Below are positions 8,598-18,201 of a DNA stretch of 64,000 bases, one piece after another; position 1 is the first letter of the stretch, and the number at the start of each line of letters is the position of its first letter. The notes below the pieces were generated by a model. It made no database searches. It was not told where the DNA came from and saw only the letters and a program-made list of their open reading frames with translations. The DNA lies in contig CALUTW010000003.1 in the NCBI GenBank assembly GCA_944323805.1, positions 1-64,000 of the forward strand, read 5' to 3'. Made by a program: the position numbers and the translations under genes. Source of the stretch: an uncultured Bacteroidales bacterium (GTDB lineage Bacteria; Bacteroidota; Bacteroidia; Bacteroidales; UBA932).

Positions 8598-8653
8598 CAG
8601 GATATGTCTTTAGAATATGTATGTGCCGACCGGCAGTTCCTTCGGCTTAAAAA

Positions 8654-8686
8654 ATTGCATAATATCGAAATATTTTACTAAATTTG
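8654..8686 (+). promoter_or_regulatory. Promoter of tRNA-Thr
   Basis: ATTG at 8654-8657 and TAAATTTG at 8679-8686 are about 21 bp apart, fitting the Bacteroidota -33/-7 pattern, with the tRNA starting some 50 bp downstream. Confidence 0.6.
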
Positions 8687-8737
8687 CAGTCCCTTTGGGA
8701 AGCATGGGATACCATGGTGTCTCCGAGGTGTTTCAAG

Positions 8738-8813
8738 GCCACTTTAGCTCAGTCGGTAGAGCAACGCATTCGTAACGCGTAGGTCGTGGGTTCGAATCCC
8801 ATGAGTGGCTCCA
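8738..8813 (+). tRNA. tRNA-Thr (anticodon CGT)
   Basis: A full cloverleaf can be drawn. The acceptor GCCACTT pairs with GAGTGGC, and the D arm contains AGTCGGTAGA. The anticodon loop TTCGTAA gives CGT at 8771-8773, and the T arm contains GGTTCGAATCC. The discriminator T is followed by an encoded CCA. The anticodon stem ends in one A-C mismatch. Confidence 0.95.
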
Positions 8814-8817
8814 TTCT

Positions 8818-9384
8818 TCAGAATATTATATTGAAGCGGAACAGTTCGTTCCCGCAGAATTTTCCGGCCACTTCAGTCTTTCCCGGTTTTTCGGCAAGTT
8901 CAGCCGCAGGAGCCAGCTCAATGGCGGCAATGTCGCCGATACGCAGAGATACCATTGCGGATATCCTTGTCAGGGCATCTTCAATCATTGCTTCCGAGCC
9001 TTCAGAAGTCGAATATATCTCTTCACCGTCCCGGTAGACTTCAAACATGTTCGTGCCGCTTTCCAGTGTGACCCTGTCATACATGGGAAACGGAAGTACG
9101 GATGTGTGGTCAATGCATGAGGCGCATGCGTACCCTTCAGGACTGCCGTCAAGCAGGTCCGACGGGTACAGGAGAATACCGTAGCCGACAGCATCGTAAT
9201 ATCTCCCGGCAAATCGTTGCCCTATGCATTTCCCGGCCTTTGATATGCGCGCAAACAGCACGGGTGCCCACATATAGCCGGATACGTAGTCTGGCGGATA
9301 TATATCCTTGTTTTCCCTTTCCCAGCTTGTGTCAGGCCGGCAGAGGCAGTATCCGCTTCCGTATGGTCTTACTATAATATTCAT
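8818..9384 (-). CDS. FAH-fold protein lacking the catalytic metal site
   Basis: A 188-residue protein that resembles the short fumarylacetoacetate hydrolase-like proteins of Bacteroidota. The stretch ISKAGKCIGQRFAGRYYDAVG (residues 47-67) matches the segment after the metal site, and ISAMVSLRIGDIAAIELAP near the C-terminus matches the conserved tail that normally ends in GDxIxTGTP. The Glu-x-Glu metal-binding motif expected just before residue 47 is missing: the sequence there is MWAPVLFAR. The later aspartate-containing step and the TGTP motif are also altered. It is probably a pseudoenzyme, role unknown. It starts 19 bp after the exonuclease stop and is likely co-transcribed with the exonuclease and dnaN. 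Confidence 0.7.
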   Translation of the reverse strand: MNIIVRPYGSGYCLCRPDTSWERENKDIYPPDYVSGYMWAPVLFARISKAGKCIGQRFAGRYYDAVGYGILLYPSDLLDGSPEGYACASCIDHTSVLPFPMYDRVTLESGTNMFEVYRDGEEIYSTSEGSEAMIEDALTRISAMVSLRIGDIAAIELAPAAELAEKPGKTEVAGKFCGNELFRFNIIF

Positions 9385-9403
9385 TTCCTGTGAAGAAAGG
9401 CTT

Positions 9404-10411
9404 CTATTCCTGAGCCGTGGCCTGGGTATCGAACAGGTTGCCGGAATATTCGGTGCCGGCTTTTGCTTTTCTGGCTGTGTCCCTGGCCTTCCGCGGGTCT
9501 GTATTCAGCGACATCAGTTTCTGCAGGTCCTCTTCGGTGGCAGCCTTTGCCGGCGGCTCGTTGTTCCTTGCCGCTTTCCTTGCCTCGCGTTTCTCCTCCT
9601 CGAACATTTGCTTCAGAAGCTCGAACTGCCGTTTTGTATCCAGTGTGAACTCTCCGTTTTCAATCCAGCTGAAATACGAAGGTTCGGACATGTATACTTC
9701 GCGGGCAGTCTTGCCTTTGTGCTTGCCGAAACTGATGACGGGCTCTTTCCTGTCGTTGAGGGCAAGCCTTCCTGCATAGTCCACGCTTTTCTGTCTTTCA
9801 GAGAAGTTGGCCAGGAAGTCCACGTTGTTTTTCAGGGTGTCGGGGTAGCGGTCCAACTGGGCCTTGAGCACTTCATATGTCGCTTCCGTATCTGCCTGGG
9901 CCTCATGTGCGTTCTCCAGTTCTTTCCCGCAGTAGAACCTGTATGCTGCCTTGAGGTTGCGCGGCTCCATCATATGGAAGATGTTCTGCACATCGACCAT
10001 CTTCATTTCATGGAGATTGATATCGATGTCCTTGTGAAGGTATTTCCTGACACGCTCGATTTCCTCGGCAAGCATCGGCAGGTCGAACTTTGCCGAATTG
10101 AATCCTGCAAGGTCGCTGCCTCTCAGTTCCCTGACGACATCATCGACGATTTCTGCAAAGGTCCTGCATCCAGTCAGGTCCTCATCCTTGATCCCGTGTA
10201 CGGAAGATGCGCTCGGGGATATCCTTTTCTGGCAGTTGTTCTGGTAGTCCCATGGCTTGACTCTCCATGTCCTGATTTCCGGCTTGTCATCCTGTCCTGT
10301 CCCAGGCCTGATTATGACGAAACTGAGTTCTATGATTGCGTCAGACGCGATATTGAGGCCGGTGCTTTCTATGTCGAAGAAAACGAGCGGCCTTTCAAGG
10401 TGCAATTCCAT
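9404..10411 (-). CDS. DnaQ-like 3'-5' exonuclease
   Basis: DEDDh exonuclease related to the epsilon subunit of DNA polymerase III and to exodeoxyribonuclease X. Exo I is FDIESTG (residues 12-18). Exo II is FNSAKFDLP. Exo III is HEAQADT with the catalytic His. After the nuclease domain comes ISFGKHKGKTAREVYMSEPSY (about 225-245), a module seen at the C-terminus of exonuclease X-type proteins. A lysine/arginine-rich coiled tail ends the protein. It follows dnaN in the same direction after 34 bp, suggesting a role in replication or repair. Whether it serves as the replicative proofreader is inference. Confidence 0.88.
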   Translation of the reverse strand: MELHLERPLVFFDIESTGLNIASDAIIELSFVIIRPGTGQDDKPEIRTWRVKPWDYQNNCQKRISPSASSVHGIKDEDLTGCRTFAEIVDDVVRELRGSDLAGFNSAKFDLPMLAEEIERVRKYLHKDIDINLHEMKMVDVQNIFHMMEPRNLKAAYRFYCGKELENAHEAQADTEATYEVLKAQLDRYPDTLKNNVDFLANFSERQKSVDYAGRLALNDRKEPVISFGKHKGKTAREVYMSEPSYFSWIENGEFTLDTKRQFELLKQMFEEEKREARKAARNNEPPAKAATEEDLQKLMSLNTDPRKARDTARKAKAGTEYSGNLFDTQATAQE

Positions 10412-10445
10412 TTTTCTGTTGTAGTTTTATTCCTTTGCCGGAAAA

Positions 10446-11564
10446 TTAAATCATTATAGGCATTATGATTCCGCAGACCTTTTCGCTTTCTGCCTCGTCC
10501 TCTGCAGGGACAATCAGTGCGGCGCGCTTGCTGTCGGCAAACTTCATTACGATGCCGTTGCATGTCATGTTGCTGAGTATCTCTATGATGAATGTGGACT
10601 TGAATCCTATCGAAAGTTCATCTCCAGAGTACTGGCAAGGTACGTTCTCGTATGCTGCAATGGAGAACCCGAGGTCCTGTGCGGAGATTACAAGGCTGTT
10701 TTCCTTCAGGTCGAACTTGATGTGGTTCGATGCCTTGTTGGCGCAGACAGACACCCTGCGGACGGTGTTCAGGAACATTGCCCTGTCAATCCTGAGGACG
10801 TTTGAGTTGTTCTGAGGGATGACATCCCTGTATTTAGGATATTTGCCGATGATAAGGCGGCATACGACAGTGGTCTGGTCGAATGTGAACACGGCGTTCT
10901 TGCTGTCGAACGATATATCGACCTTCTCCGTGTTTTTCCCTATGATGGACCGCAGTACGGCAGCCGGCCTCTTGTGCAGGATGAACGATGCCTTTTCCGT
11001 GGCCTTGATGCCGGAGGCGGTATAGCAGACGAGCTTGTGGGCATCAGATGCTACGAGGGTAGTGGATTCAGGCTCGATATCGAAGAAGATACCGCTCATC
11101 GCAGGCCTGATTTCATCATCGGATGTCGCATATATGGTGCTCGCTATGCCTTCGACAAGGCTTTCCGCCGGGAATTCTATCCGGACGGCCGTATCGTCTG
11201 TTGTGGCAATCTCCGGATAGTCCTCTGCCGGGAAGAACGGCAGGGTGGAGGAGCCGCTGGTCCAGCTGCATTCGAAAGAGCTGTCGCTGACCGTGCTTAT
11301 GGTCAGGGGCTGGTCAGGAAGCTCCTTCAGCAGGTCTGTGATATGCTTTGCCGGTATGGCAATCTGGCCCTCCTCTATGGCGTTGTCGACCTCTATGAGG
11401 GTCCTCAAAGTAAGTTCAGTATCTGATGCTGTGATTTCCAGCGTATTGCCTTTCAGGACGAAAAGGAAGTTCTCCAGGATTGGAAGAGCCGGTTTGGCCG
11501 GTATGGCCTTTGAAACTGAAAGTATCCCTTTCAGCAGCTCGGCGCTTGAAATGATAAGTTTCAT
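10446..11564 (-). CDS. dnaN: DNA polymerase III beta subunit (sliding clamp)
   Basis: The 372-residue processivity clamp. It shows the three-domain layout of beta clamps from MKLIISSAELLKGILSV at the N-terminus to the C-terminal IVPAEDEAESEKVCGIIMPIMI, close to the canonical ending. Length is normal for Bacteroidota. dnaA and other origin genes are not adjacent. It heads a minus-strand unit with the DnaQ-like exonuclease and the FAH-fold protein, and a -7/-33 promoter lies about 90 bp upstream. Confidence 0.95.
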   Translation of the reverse strand: MKLIISSAELLKGILSVSKAIPAKPALPILENFLFVLKGNTLEITASDTELTLRTLIEVDNAIEEGQIAIPAKHITDLLKELPDQPLTISTVSDSSFECSWTSGSSTLPFFPAEDYPEIATTDDTAVRIEFPAESLVEGIASTIYATSDDEIRPAMSGIFFDIEPESTTLVASDAHKLVCYTASGIKATEKASFILHKRPAAVLRSIIGKNTEKVDISFDSKNAVFTFDQTTVVCRLIIGKYPKYRDVIPQNNSNVLRIDRAMFLNTVRRVSVCANKASNHIKFDLKENSLVISAQDLGFSIAAYENVPCQYSGDELSIGFKSTFIIEILSNMTCNGIVMKFADSKRAALIVPAEDEAESEKVCGIIMPIMI

Positions 11565-11650
11565 GTATGGTATGTTTTAATTTTCAATCAATATCCGTCG
11601 TCATGCCGACCGCATCCGTCCCCGGTCTCCCGAGGGCGCATAGGCGATGA

Positions 11651-11682
11651 CAAATATACGCAGAAGCCGAGAGCAATGCAAA
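11651..11682 (-). promoter_or_regulatory. Promoter of dnaN
   Basis: On the minus strand TATATTTG (11658 to 11651) is the -7 element and TTTG (11682 to 11679) the -33 element, 20 bp apart. The rest of the 255-bp divergent region between dnaN and the protease gene shows nothing else I can assign. Confidence 0.65.
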
Positions 11683-11819
11683 CTTTATTTTGCAATTGCC
11701 GAGGCGTGAACCGTATAAATGGCAAAGCCAAATATAGGAAAAAATAGTTATGTTTTGGCATATAATTTGATTTTTCAGGCCGCCGGTATGGAAAAAACAA
11801 CAGGTCTGATAATTAAATT

Positions 11820-13262
11820 ATGACAAATATGAAAAAAGGCATTTTAACAGTACTCCTTTCTGCAATTGCAGGAGGGGTTGTGGCATTTGCCGTTGTAAGG
11901 ACTGCAGATGTCAGCAGTGCAGGACAGCAGGTGTTCGTATCAGGGAACGGCGGACAATACCGTACTGTCAATCTGTCAGAGACGGAATATCCGGATTTTA
12001 CATATGCGGCTGAGTCCGCCGTGGATGCGGTTGTGTATGTAAAGGTTACTGTAAAGGATGTGATGAGGACAGCCCCGAGCTCCATATTCGACTTCTTTTT
12101 CGGATATGAGGGGACTCCGCAGGAGAGAGAACGCGTGGGAAGCGGTTCAGGTGTCATCATAAGGCCTGACGGATATATCGTGACAAACAACCATGTCGTT
12201 GAAGGCGCCTCCAAGATAGAGGTAACCCTCAATAACAACAAGACATACGAGGCTACCCTCATCGGAACGGATCCGGCCACTGATGTCGCCCTGGTAAAGA
12301 TTGATGCACAGGGACTTCCGACTGTCCCGTTCGGGGATTCGGACAATCTCAGGCTCGGGGAATGGGTAATCGCAATCGGAAGCCCGTATGACCTGCGCTC
12401 GACGATTACAGCCGGGATTGTCAGCGCCAAGGGTCGTTCGATGCCGAATTATAACGGGGAATTCAAGATCGAGTCATTCATCCAGACAGACGCTGCCGTC
12501 AATCCGGGAAACAGCGGAGGAGCCCTGGTGGACAAGGCGGGCAACCTCGTAGGTATCAATACTGCAATCGTTTCGCAGACAGGGTCTTATACCGGCTATT
12601 CCTTTGCCATACCATCCAATATCGTCAAGAAGATAGTCTATGACCTCATCGACTACGGAAGTGTGAAGAGGGCTGTCCTGGGCGTGACGATGACTCCGGT
12701 AGATGATAAATTGGCGAAAGAAATGAAACTTTCTTCTCCGAACGGCGTATATATTGTTGAGGTTTTGAAAGGAAGCGCTGCTGATGAAGCGGGGATGAAA
12801 GACAAGGATGTACTTGTTGCGATAGATTCTACGGTTGTCAGGAACCCTTCCGATGTACAGGAGCGCGTCAACGGGTTCCATCCTGGAGACAAGACAAAGA
12901 TGACTGTCATCCGCGACGGCAAGGAGAAGGTCCTGGAGGTTACATTCAAGGGGACTGCCGCCGAGAACGGATCTGTCGATGATGACGGTGCAGTGGCGTT
13001 CTACGGCTCGCGGATCAAGGAGGCTCCGGAGGATGTTCTCGAAAGACTCGGTATCGAGCATGGAGTGGAGATTGTCTCTGTCGGGCCTGGAAAGGTAATG
13101 GATGCCGGAGTGTCGGAAGGCTTTATCATCATGTATGTCAACGACCAGCCTGTAAGCAAGCCTCAAGATGTGATTGACATTATCAAGAAGTCGAAGAGGG
13201 CTGTATTTGTGGAAGGCATGACACCTTACGGCAAAGTTTCCTATTTCGGCTTCGGCATATAG
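11820..13262 (+). CDS. degP: Periplasmic serine protease, HtrA/DegP (Do) family
   Basis: Envelope quality-control protease. Residues 4-25 form an uncleaved anchor or signal peptide (KKGILTVLLSAIAGGVVAF). The trypsin-like domain has His125 in TNNHVV, Asp155 in ATDVALVKI and Ser232 in NPGNSGGAL. Two PDZ regions follow: one from about residue 285 (AVLGVTMTPVDDKLAKEM) and a weaker one near the C-terminus. At 480 residues it fits the family. ATGs at 11820 and 11829 are both possible starts. The primary sigma gene begins 15 bp after its stop, so the two may share a transcript. Confidence 0.93.
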   Translation: MTNMKKGILTVLLSAIAGGVVAFAVVRTADVSSAGQQVFVSGNGGQYRTVNLSETEYPDFTYAAESAVDAVVYVKVTVKDVMRTAPSSIFDFFFGYEGTPQERERVGSGSGVIIRPDGYIVTNNHVVEGASKIEVTLNNNKTYEATLIGTDPATDVALVKIDAQGLPTVPFGDSDNLRLGEWVIAIGSPYDLRSTITAGIVSAKGRSMPNYNGEFKIESFIQTDAAVNPGNSGGALVDKAGNLVGINTAIVSQTGSYTGYSFAIPSNIVKKIVYDLIDYGSVKRAVLGVTMTPVDDKLAKEMKLSSPNGVYIVEVLKGSAADEAGMKDKDVLVAIDSTVVRNPSDVQERVNGFHPGDKTKMTVIRDGKEKVLEVTFKGTAAENGSVDDDGAVAFYGSRIKEAPEDVLERLGIEHGVEIVSVGPGKVMDAGVSEGFIIMYVNDQPVSKPQDVIDIIKKSKRAVFVEGMTPYGKVSYFGFGI

Positions 13263-13277
13263 GAGACAAGTATATAT

Positions 13278-14138
13278 ATGAGACAGCTGAAAATTACAAA
13301 ATCGATTACCAACCGCGAGAGTGCATCTCTTGACAAGTATCTTCAGGAGATAGGAAGGGAGGAACTGATAACGGTAGAGGATGAGGTGGAGCTTGCCCAG
13401 CGTATCCGGAAAGGAGACCAGGCGGCTCTGGAGAAACTGACAAGGGCAAACCTGAGATTCGTGGTGTCTGTCGCAAAGCAGTACCAGAACCAGGGACTGA
13501 GTCTTCCGGACCTTATCAACGAGGGCAACCTCGGTCTTATAAAGGCTGCCGAAAAGTTCGATGAGACAAGGGGATTCAAGTTCATATCATATGCAGTATG
13601 GTGGATCCGCCAGTCGATACTCCAGGCTCTTGCAGAGCAGTCGAGGATTGTAAGGCTTCCTCTCAATCAGGTAGGTTCGCTCAACAAGATAAACAAGGCT
13701 CTCCAGAAGTTCGAGCAGGAGAACGAAAGGATGCCGTCGACAGAGGAGCTGTCGGAGATGATAGATGTCCCGAAGGACAAGATTGCCGATACACTCAGGG
13801 TGTCAGGACGCCATGTCTCTGTGGATGCCCCTTTTGTTGAAGGCGAGGACAACAGCCTGCTGGACGTGCTTGTGAACAATGATTCCCCGAATGCTGACAG
13901 GGGGCTCGTCAACGAGTCGCTGAACAAGGAGATCGAGCGTTCGCTTTCTACCCTTGCACCACGTGAGAGGGAGATAGTCAAGTCCTTCTTCGGGATAGGA
14001 TGCCAGGAGATGACGCTGGAGGAAATCGGGGAGAGATTCGGGCTTACGCGAGAAAGGGTGCGCCAGATAAAGGAGAAGGCCATCAGGAAATTGAGAAACA
14101 ATTCGAGAAGCAAATTATTGAAGAGCTATCTTGGCTGA
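13278..14138 (+). CDS. rpoD: Primary RNA polymerase sigma factor (Bacteroidota type)
   Basis: A 286-residue sigma-70 protein. It contains region 1.2 ([20 protein letters not shown]) and region 2 with [18 protein letters not shown] and [19 protein letters not shown]. Region 3 follows, then region 4 with the helix-turn-helix [22 protein letters not shown]. The long region 1.1 of proteobacterial RpoD is absent, as is normal for the Bacteroidota housekeeping sigma, which recognises TTTG and TAnnTTTG elements like those seen across this window. It directly follows the HtrA gene. Confidence 0.95.
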   Translation: MRQLKITKSITNRESASLDKYLQEIGREELITVEDEVELAQRIRKGDQAALEKLTRANLRFVVSVAKQYQNQGLSLPDLINEGNLGLIKAAEKFDETRGFKFISYAVWWIRQSILQALAEQSRIVRLPLNQVGSLNKINKALQKFEQENERMPSTEELSEMIDVPKDKIADTLRVSGRHVSVDAPFVEGEDNSLLDVLVNNDSPNADRGLVNESLNKEIERSLSTLAPREREIVKSFFGIGCQEMTLEEIGERFGLTRERVRQIKEKAIRKLRNNSRSKLLKSYLG

Positions 14139-14217
14139 GACACAGTTAAAATAACGGGAACATTGGCGTTCCGTCTGTCCAACAGGGGCAGGCGGAGCGT
14201 CTTTATTTTATTATATC

Positions 14218-16014
14218 ATGACCAATCCAGAGAATTTCATAGCAGCAAAGGCCGCAGAGGCGGTAAAATCATTGTACAATGCCGATGCCGACGCTTCGGC
14301 GCTCCAGGTGCAGGTAACAAGGAAAGAGTTTGAGGGGGATTACACGCTTGTGGTGTTCCCGTTGCTGAAAGTATCACGTTCCACCCCTGAGAATACAGGT
14401 AAGTCGATAGGGGAATGGCTGGTGTCCAACTGTCCTGAGGTGTCGGGATACAATGTAGTCAAGGGCTTCCTGAACATATCCTTCTCCACGTCATTCTGGA
14501 ACGGGGTCTTCGCGTCGATTGCCTCCGATGCCGATTTCGGACAGCACGCACCGACAGGCAAGACGATAATGGTGGAGTTCTCGTCCCCTAACACCAACAA
14601 GCCTCTTCATCTCGGGCATATCAGAAACAACCTTCTCGGCTGGTCCGTGTCGAAGCTTCTCGAGGCTAACGGCCACAGGGTCTTGAAGGTCAATCTTGTG
14701 AACGACAGGGGAATACACATATGCAAATCCATGCTCGCATGGCTCAGGCAGGGTAACGGAGAGACGCCGGAGACTTCAGGAAAGAAAGGAGACCATCTTG
14801 TCGGGGACTGCTATGTGGCATTCAATAACATATACAAGGCAGAGGTTGATGAGCTCGTAGCGGGAGGCATGTCCAAAGAGGAGGCGGAAAAGAACGCCCC
14901 GTCATTGAAAGAGGCCCAGGAGATGCTCTACAAGTGGGAGCATGGGGACGAGGAGGTCATCGCCCTGTGGAAAAAGATGAACGGCTGGGTATATGCCGGT
15001 TTTGACAAGACTTACAGCGACCTCGGGATTTCTTTCGACAGGACCTACTATGAGTCCCAGACCTATCTTCTCGGGAAGGCTCTCGTCCAGAAAGGACTTG
15101 AAATGGGCATATTCGAGAAAGAGGCCGACGGTTCCGTATGGTGCGACCTTACATCCGACGGGCTCGACAGGAAGCTGCTGCTGAGAGGAGACGGGACCTC
15201 GGTATATATGACCCAGGATCTCGGGACGGCAGAGCAGCGTTTCAAGGAATACAGTCTTGACGAGCATATCTATGTGGTGGGAAATGAGCAGAATTATCAT
15301 TTCCAGGTGTTGAAGCTGATCCTCAAGAAGCTCGGGTTCGACTGGGCGGACAGCATATATCATCTGTCATATGGGATGGTGGAGCTCCCGCAGGGAAAGA
15401 TGAAGTCAAGGGAAGGGACCGTGGTCGATGCCGATGACCTCATCGAGAAGATGTACAATACGGCCAGGGAAACATCCCTGGAGCTCGGCAAGCTTGATGA
15501 CATGGACGAAAAGGAGCAGGACGCGCTTTTCAGAATGATAGGTCTCGGTGCCCTGAAGTATTTCATCATCAAAGTTGACCCGAAGAAGACGATGCTCTTC
15601 GACCCTAAGGAGTCCATTGATTTCAACGGCAATACGGGACCATTCATCCAGTATACGCACGCGAGGATAAAATCGATTCTGCGTAAGGCGGATGCAACTG
15701 GAATCAGCCATGCCGGCGCAACGGAAATCGCCCCTGATACCGGACTTTCCTCCAAGGAAATACGTATTATCAAGATTCTCAATCAGTTCCCGGACAAGAT
15801 TGCCGAGGGAGGTGCGGCGCATTCCCCTGCGGTAATTGCAAACTATGCATATGACCTGGCCAAGGAATTCAACCAGTATTATCACGATACACCTATTCTA
15901 AGGGAAGAGAACGGGGCGTTGCTCAGGTACAGGCTTGTCCTGGTGGAGAATATCGCCAAGGTCCTTGTAAAGGCGATGTCGATACTCGGAATCACACTTC
16001 CTGAAAGGATGTAG
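14218..16014 (+). CDS. argS: Arginyl-tRNA synthetase
   Basis: Class I aminoacyl-tRNA synthetase, 598 residues. The HIGH-like signature is PLHLGHIRNNLLG (about 123-135) after SSPNTNK. The KMSKS loop is in the degenerate form MKSREGTVVDADDL, usual in ArgRS. The N-terminal additional domain and the C-terminal anticodon-binding helical domain (NYAYDLAKEFNQYYHDTPIL) are present. It lies 79 bp after rpoD and 6 bp before the radical SAM gene, in one plus-strand block. Confidence 0.96.
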   Translation: MTNPENFIAAKAAEAVKSLYNADADASALQVQVTRKEFEGDYTLVVFPLLKVSRSTPENTGKSIGEWLVSNCPEVSGYNVVKGFLNISFSTSFWNGVFASIASDADFGQHAPTGKTIMVEFSSPNTNKPLHLGHIRNNLLGWSVSKLLEANGHRVLKVNLVNDRGIHICKSMLAWLRQGNGETPETSGKKGDHLVGDCYVAFNNIYKAEVDELVAGGMSKEEAEKNAPSLKEAQEMLYKWEHGDEEVIALWKKMNGWVYAGFDKTYSDLGISFDRTYYESQTYLLGKALVQKGLEMGIFEKEADGSVWCDLTSDGLDRKLLLRGDGTSVYMTQDLGTAEQRFKEYSLDEHIYVVGNEQNYHFQVLKLILKKLGFDWADSIYHLSYGMVELPQGKMKSREGTVVDADDLIEKMYNTARETSLELGKLDDMDEKEQDALFRMIGLGALKYFIIKVDPKKTMLFDPKESIDFNGNTGPFIQYTHARIKSILRKADATGISHAGATEIAPDTGLSSKEIRIIKILNQFPDKIAEGGAAHSPAVIANYAYDLAKEFNQYYHDTPILREENGALLRYRLVLVENIAKVLVKAMSILGITLPERM

Positions 16015-16020
16015 GCTGCA

Positions 16021-17769
16021 ATGTCGGCGGATATCCATCAGCCGGAAACGGCATATATGATACCCACTTCCGTTAAGGAAGTGAAAGCATTAGGGTGGGA
16101 ATGGATCGACATCATCATTTTTACCGGTGATGCATTCGTCGACCACCCGTCTTTCGGTACGGCAGTGATTGCAAGATACCTGCAGAAGGCAGGCTACAGG
16201 GTTGCTGTCGTGCCTCAGCCCAACTGGAGGGATGACCTGCGCGATTTCAGGAAACTGGGGGCCCCGAGGCTGTATTTCGGCGTGAATGCCGGTGCCATGG
16301 ATTCAATGGTAAACCACTACACCGCCTCGAAACGCCTGAGGAGTGACGATGCATATACTCCGGGAGGAAAGGCCGGCCAGCGTCCGGATTATGCCGTGAC
16401 AGTCTACACCGGTATACTTAAACGGCTTTATCCCGAGATTCCTGTCGTGATAGGCGGCATTGAGGCGTCGCTCAGGAGACTGACACACTACGACTACTGG
16501 AAAGACGACCTGATGCCTTCCGTACTTGTTGCCAGCGGGGCTGACTGGCTGTGCTATGGCATGGGGGAGCGTCCTATGCTGGAACTGACAAGAGCCATAG
16601 AGGCCGGGAGGAACCTGTCCGACATGAGGAAGATTCCGCAGCTGGCCTTTTTCATGACAGGGAAATGCCGCGACAAGGATGCCCTTGTGCTTCATTCATA
16701 TGAGGAGTGCAGGGAAGACAGGAAAGCCTTTGCTGAGAATTTCCATCTTATCGAGACCCATGCCAACATGCTCCATCCGTCCGTGATCATAGAGCCTGTG
16801 GCGGACGGCTATGTCAGGGTCAATCCTCCATACCCGCCTGCAAGCCAGGAAGAGATGGATTCGTTCTGGGACCTGCCGTTTACAAAGCAGCCGCATCCAC
16901 GGTATAAGGGGAAGCATATTCCTGCGTATGAAATGATTAAGTTTTCCATAAATACGCACCGCGGCTGTTTCGGAGGATGCAACTTCTGTACGATAGCGGC
17001 ACATCAGGGCAAGTTCATCCAGTCCAGGTCGGAGGATTCCATCGTCAGGGAGGCCGAAGAGATGCGCAGTCTTCCAGGGTTCGCCGGAAACATATCCGAT
17101 CTGGGTGCGCCTACTGCGAATATGTACGGTATGAAAGGACGGGATGAGAAGCTTTGCGCGGTGTGCAGGAGAAAGTCTTGCCTGTTCCCGTCGCCATGCA
17201 GGAATCTTGACAGGTCTCATGACAGGCTGCTCAGGCTTTATGCGAGGATAGCTTCAATCAAGGGTATCAGGCATGCGTATATCGGCAGCGGGATACGTTA
17301 TGACCTTTTTCTGGATGAAAACGGATTTGTCGACAGTTCCTCGTGCCCATATCTGAAGGAGCTGATACTCGAGCATACTTCCGGCCGACTGAAAGTGGCT
17401 CCGGAGCATACTGAAGAGCATGTCCTCAAATACATGGCAAAGCCGTCATTCAGGCTTTTCATCCGTCTGCGGAAGGAGTTCGACAGGATAACCGCTGCCG
17501 GAGGACGCCATTGCTCGCTCGTCCCGTATTTCATTTCGGGACATCCGGGATGCACGATGAGGGATATGGAGAGACTTTCCCGCAATCCGGCACTGAAAGG
17601 CCTGTATATGGATCAGGTACAGGATTTTACCCCGACGCCGATGACGACATCTTCCGTGATGTATTATACGGGGCTTGACCCGAGGACGATGGAAAAGGTA
17701 TTCGTCGAGCGGGACATAGAGAGGAAAAGGTCTCAGAAATCGTTTTTTTTCAAAAAAAAATTATACTGA
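16021..17769 (+). CDS. YgiQ family radical SAM protein
   Basis: A 582-residue protein of the YgiQ family, whose substrate is unknown. The radical SAM motif is RGCFGGCNFC with Cys316, Cys320 and Cys323, preceded by FSINTH. The N-terminal domain (DIIIFTGDAFVDHPSFG) looks like the B12-binding-like fold common in this family. A second cysteine group, LCAVCRRKSCLFPSPC (around residues 379-394), may hold another cluster. The C-terminal region is shorter than in E. coli YgiQ. The 3' end runs into T8-C-A9, so the last codons are Phe/Lys homopolymers. It probably shares a transcript with argS. Confidence 0.88.
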   Translation: MSADIHQPETAYMIPTSVKEVKALGWEWIDIIIFTGDAFVDHPSFGTAVIARYLQKAGYRVAVVPQPNWRDDLRDFRKLGAPRLYFGVNAGAMDSMVNHYTASKRLRSDDAYTPGGKAGQRPDYAVTVYTGILKRLYPEIPVVIGGIEASLRRLTHYDYWKDDLMPSVLVASGADWLCYGMGERPMLELTRAIEAGRNLSDMRKIPQLAFFMTGKCRDKDALVLHSYEECREDRKAFAENFHLIETHANMLHPSVIIEPVADGYVRVNPPYPPASQEEMDSFWDLPFTKQPHPRYKGKHIPAYEMIKFSINTHRGCFGGCNFCTIAAHQGKFIQSRSEDSIVREAEEMRSLPGFAGNISDLGAPTANMYGMKGRDEKLCAVCRRKSCLFPSPCRNLDRSHDRLLRLYARIASIKGIRHAYIGSGIRYDLFLDENGFVDSSSCPYLKELILEHTSGRLKVAPEHTEEHVLKYMAKPSFRLFIRLRKEFDRITAAGGRHCSLVPYFISGHPGCTMRDMERLSRNPALKGLYMDQVQDFTPTPMTTSSVMYYTGLDPRTMEKVFVERDIERKRSQKSFFFKKKLY

Positions 17770-17831
17770 TTCGGAAAAATGTCCTATTATTGCAGCGTGA
17801 TTTGAACTTAAATGGAAAAAAGAACGACAAT

Positions 17832-18197
17832 ATGATGGATAGGCCTAATAATCAGAAGAAAAGAGCTGTGGTAAGCTATGAGAACATGTCTGAAGAGCTT
17901 GCTGCTGCATTTGCGGAGAAGTATCCGAAGGGTTTCAGCGATTATTTCCCGGATCTACAGAAATATGACAAGCCTGACGGTACAAGTTTCTATGCCGTGA
18001 CACTGGAGATACCGGATGCGATATATCTGGTAAAGATCAAGGTCCAGACGGATGATGCCGAGGACATAGAGAGATGGCTGGATGGCGAGGATGATGATTC
18101 CGGAGATGACGGGGACGGAGAGGAGCTGCCGGACGACAATATCTCCCAGTATGCTACCGGAGATGACGAACCTTCGGATCCGGATGCCGAAAGATAA
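17832..18197 (+). CDS. Small acidic conserved protein of Bacteroidota
   Basis: A protein of about 121 residues of a type common in Bacteroidota with no known role. The core reads VVSYENMSEELAAAFAEKYPKG and DGTSFYAVTLEIPDAIYLVKIK. A tail of more than 40 residues follows, dominated by Asp and Glu. I start at ATG 17832 because the core family begins shortly after it; an upstream ATG at 17790 would add 14 residues. A TATTATTG element near 17782 may be its own promoter. An intrinsic terminator follows. Confidence 0.8.
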   Translation: MMDRPNNQKKRAVVSYENMSEELAAAFAEKYPKGFSDYFPDLQKYDKPDGTSFYAVTLEIPDAIYLVKIKVQTDDAEDIERWLDGEDDDSGDDGDGEELPDDNISQYATGDDEPSDPDAER

Positions 18198-18201
18198 ATG
18201 G

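Noticed and set aside
9308..10459. A 383-codon plus-strand open frame
   Set aside because: It lies antisense to the DnaQ-like exonuclease, which has all its catalytic motifs. The frame shows no domain and is a shadow.
10446..11564. A replication origin near dnaN or gyrB
   Set aside because: No dnaA, no cluster of DnaA boxes that I could see, and dnaN sits with unrelated genes; gyrB is 49 kb away.
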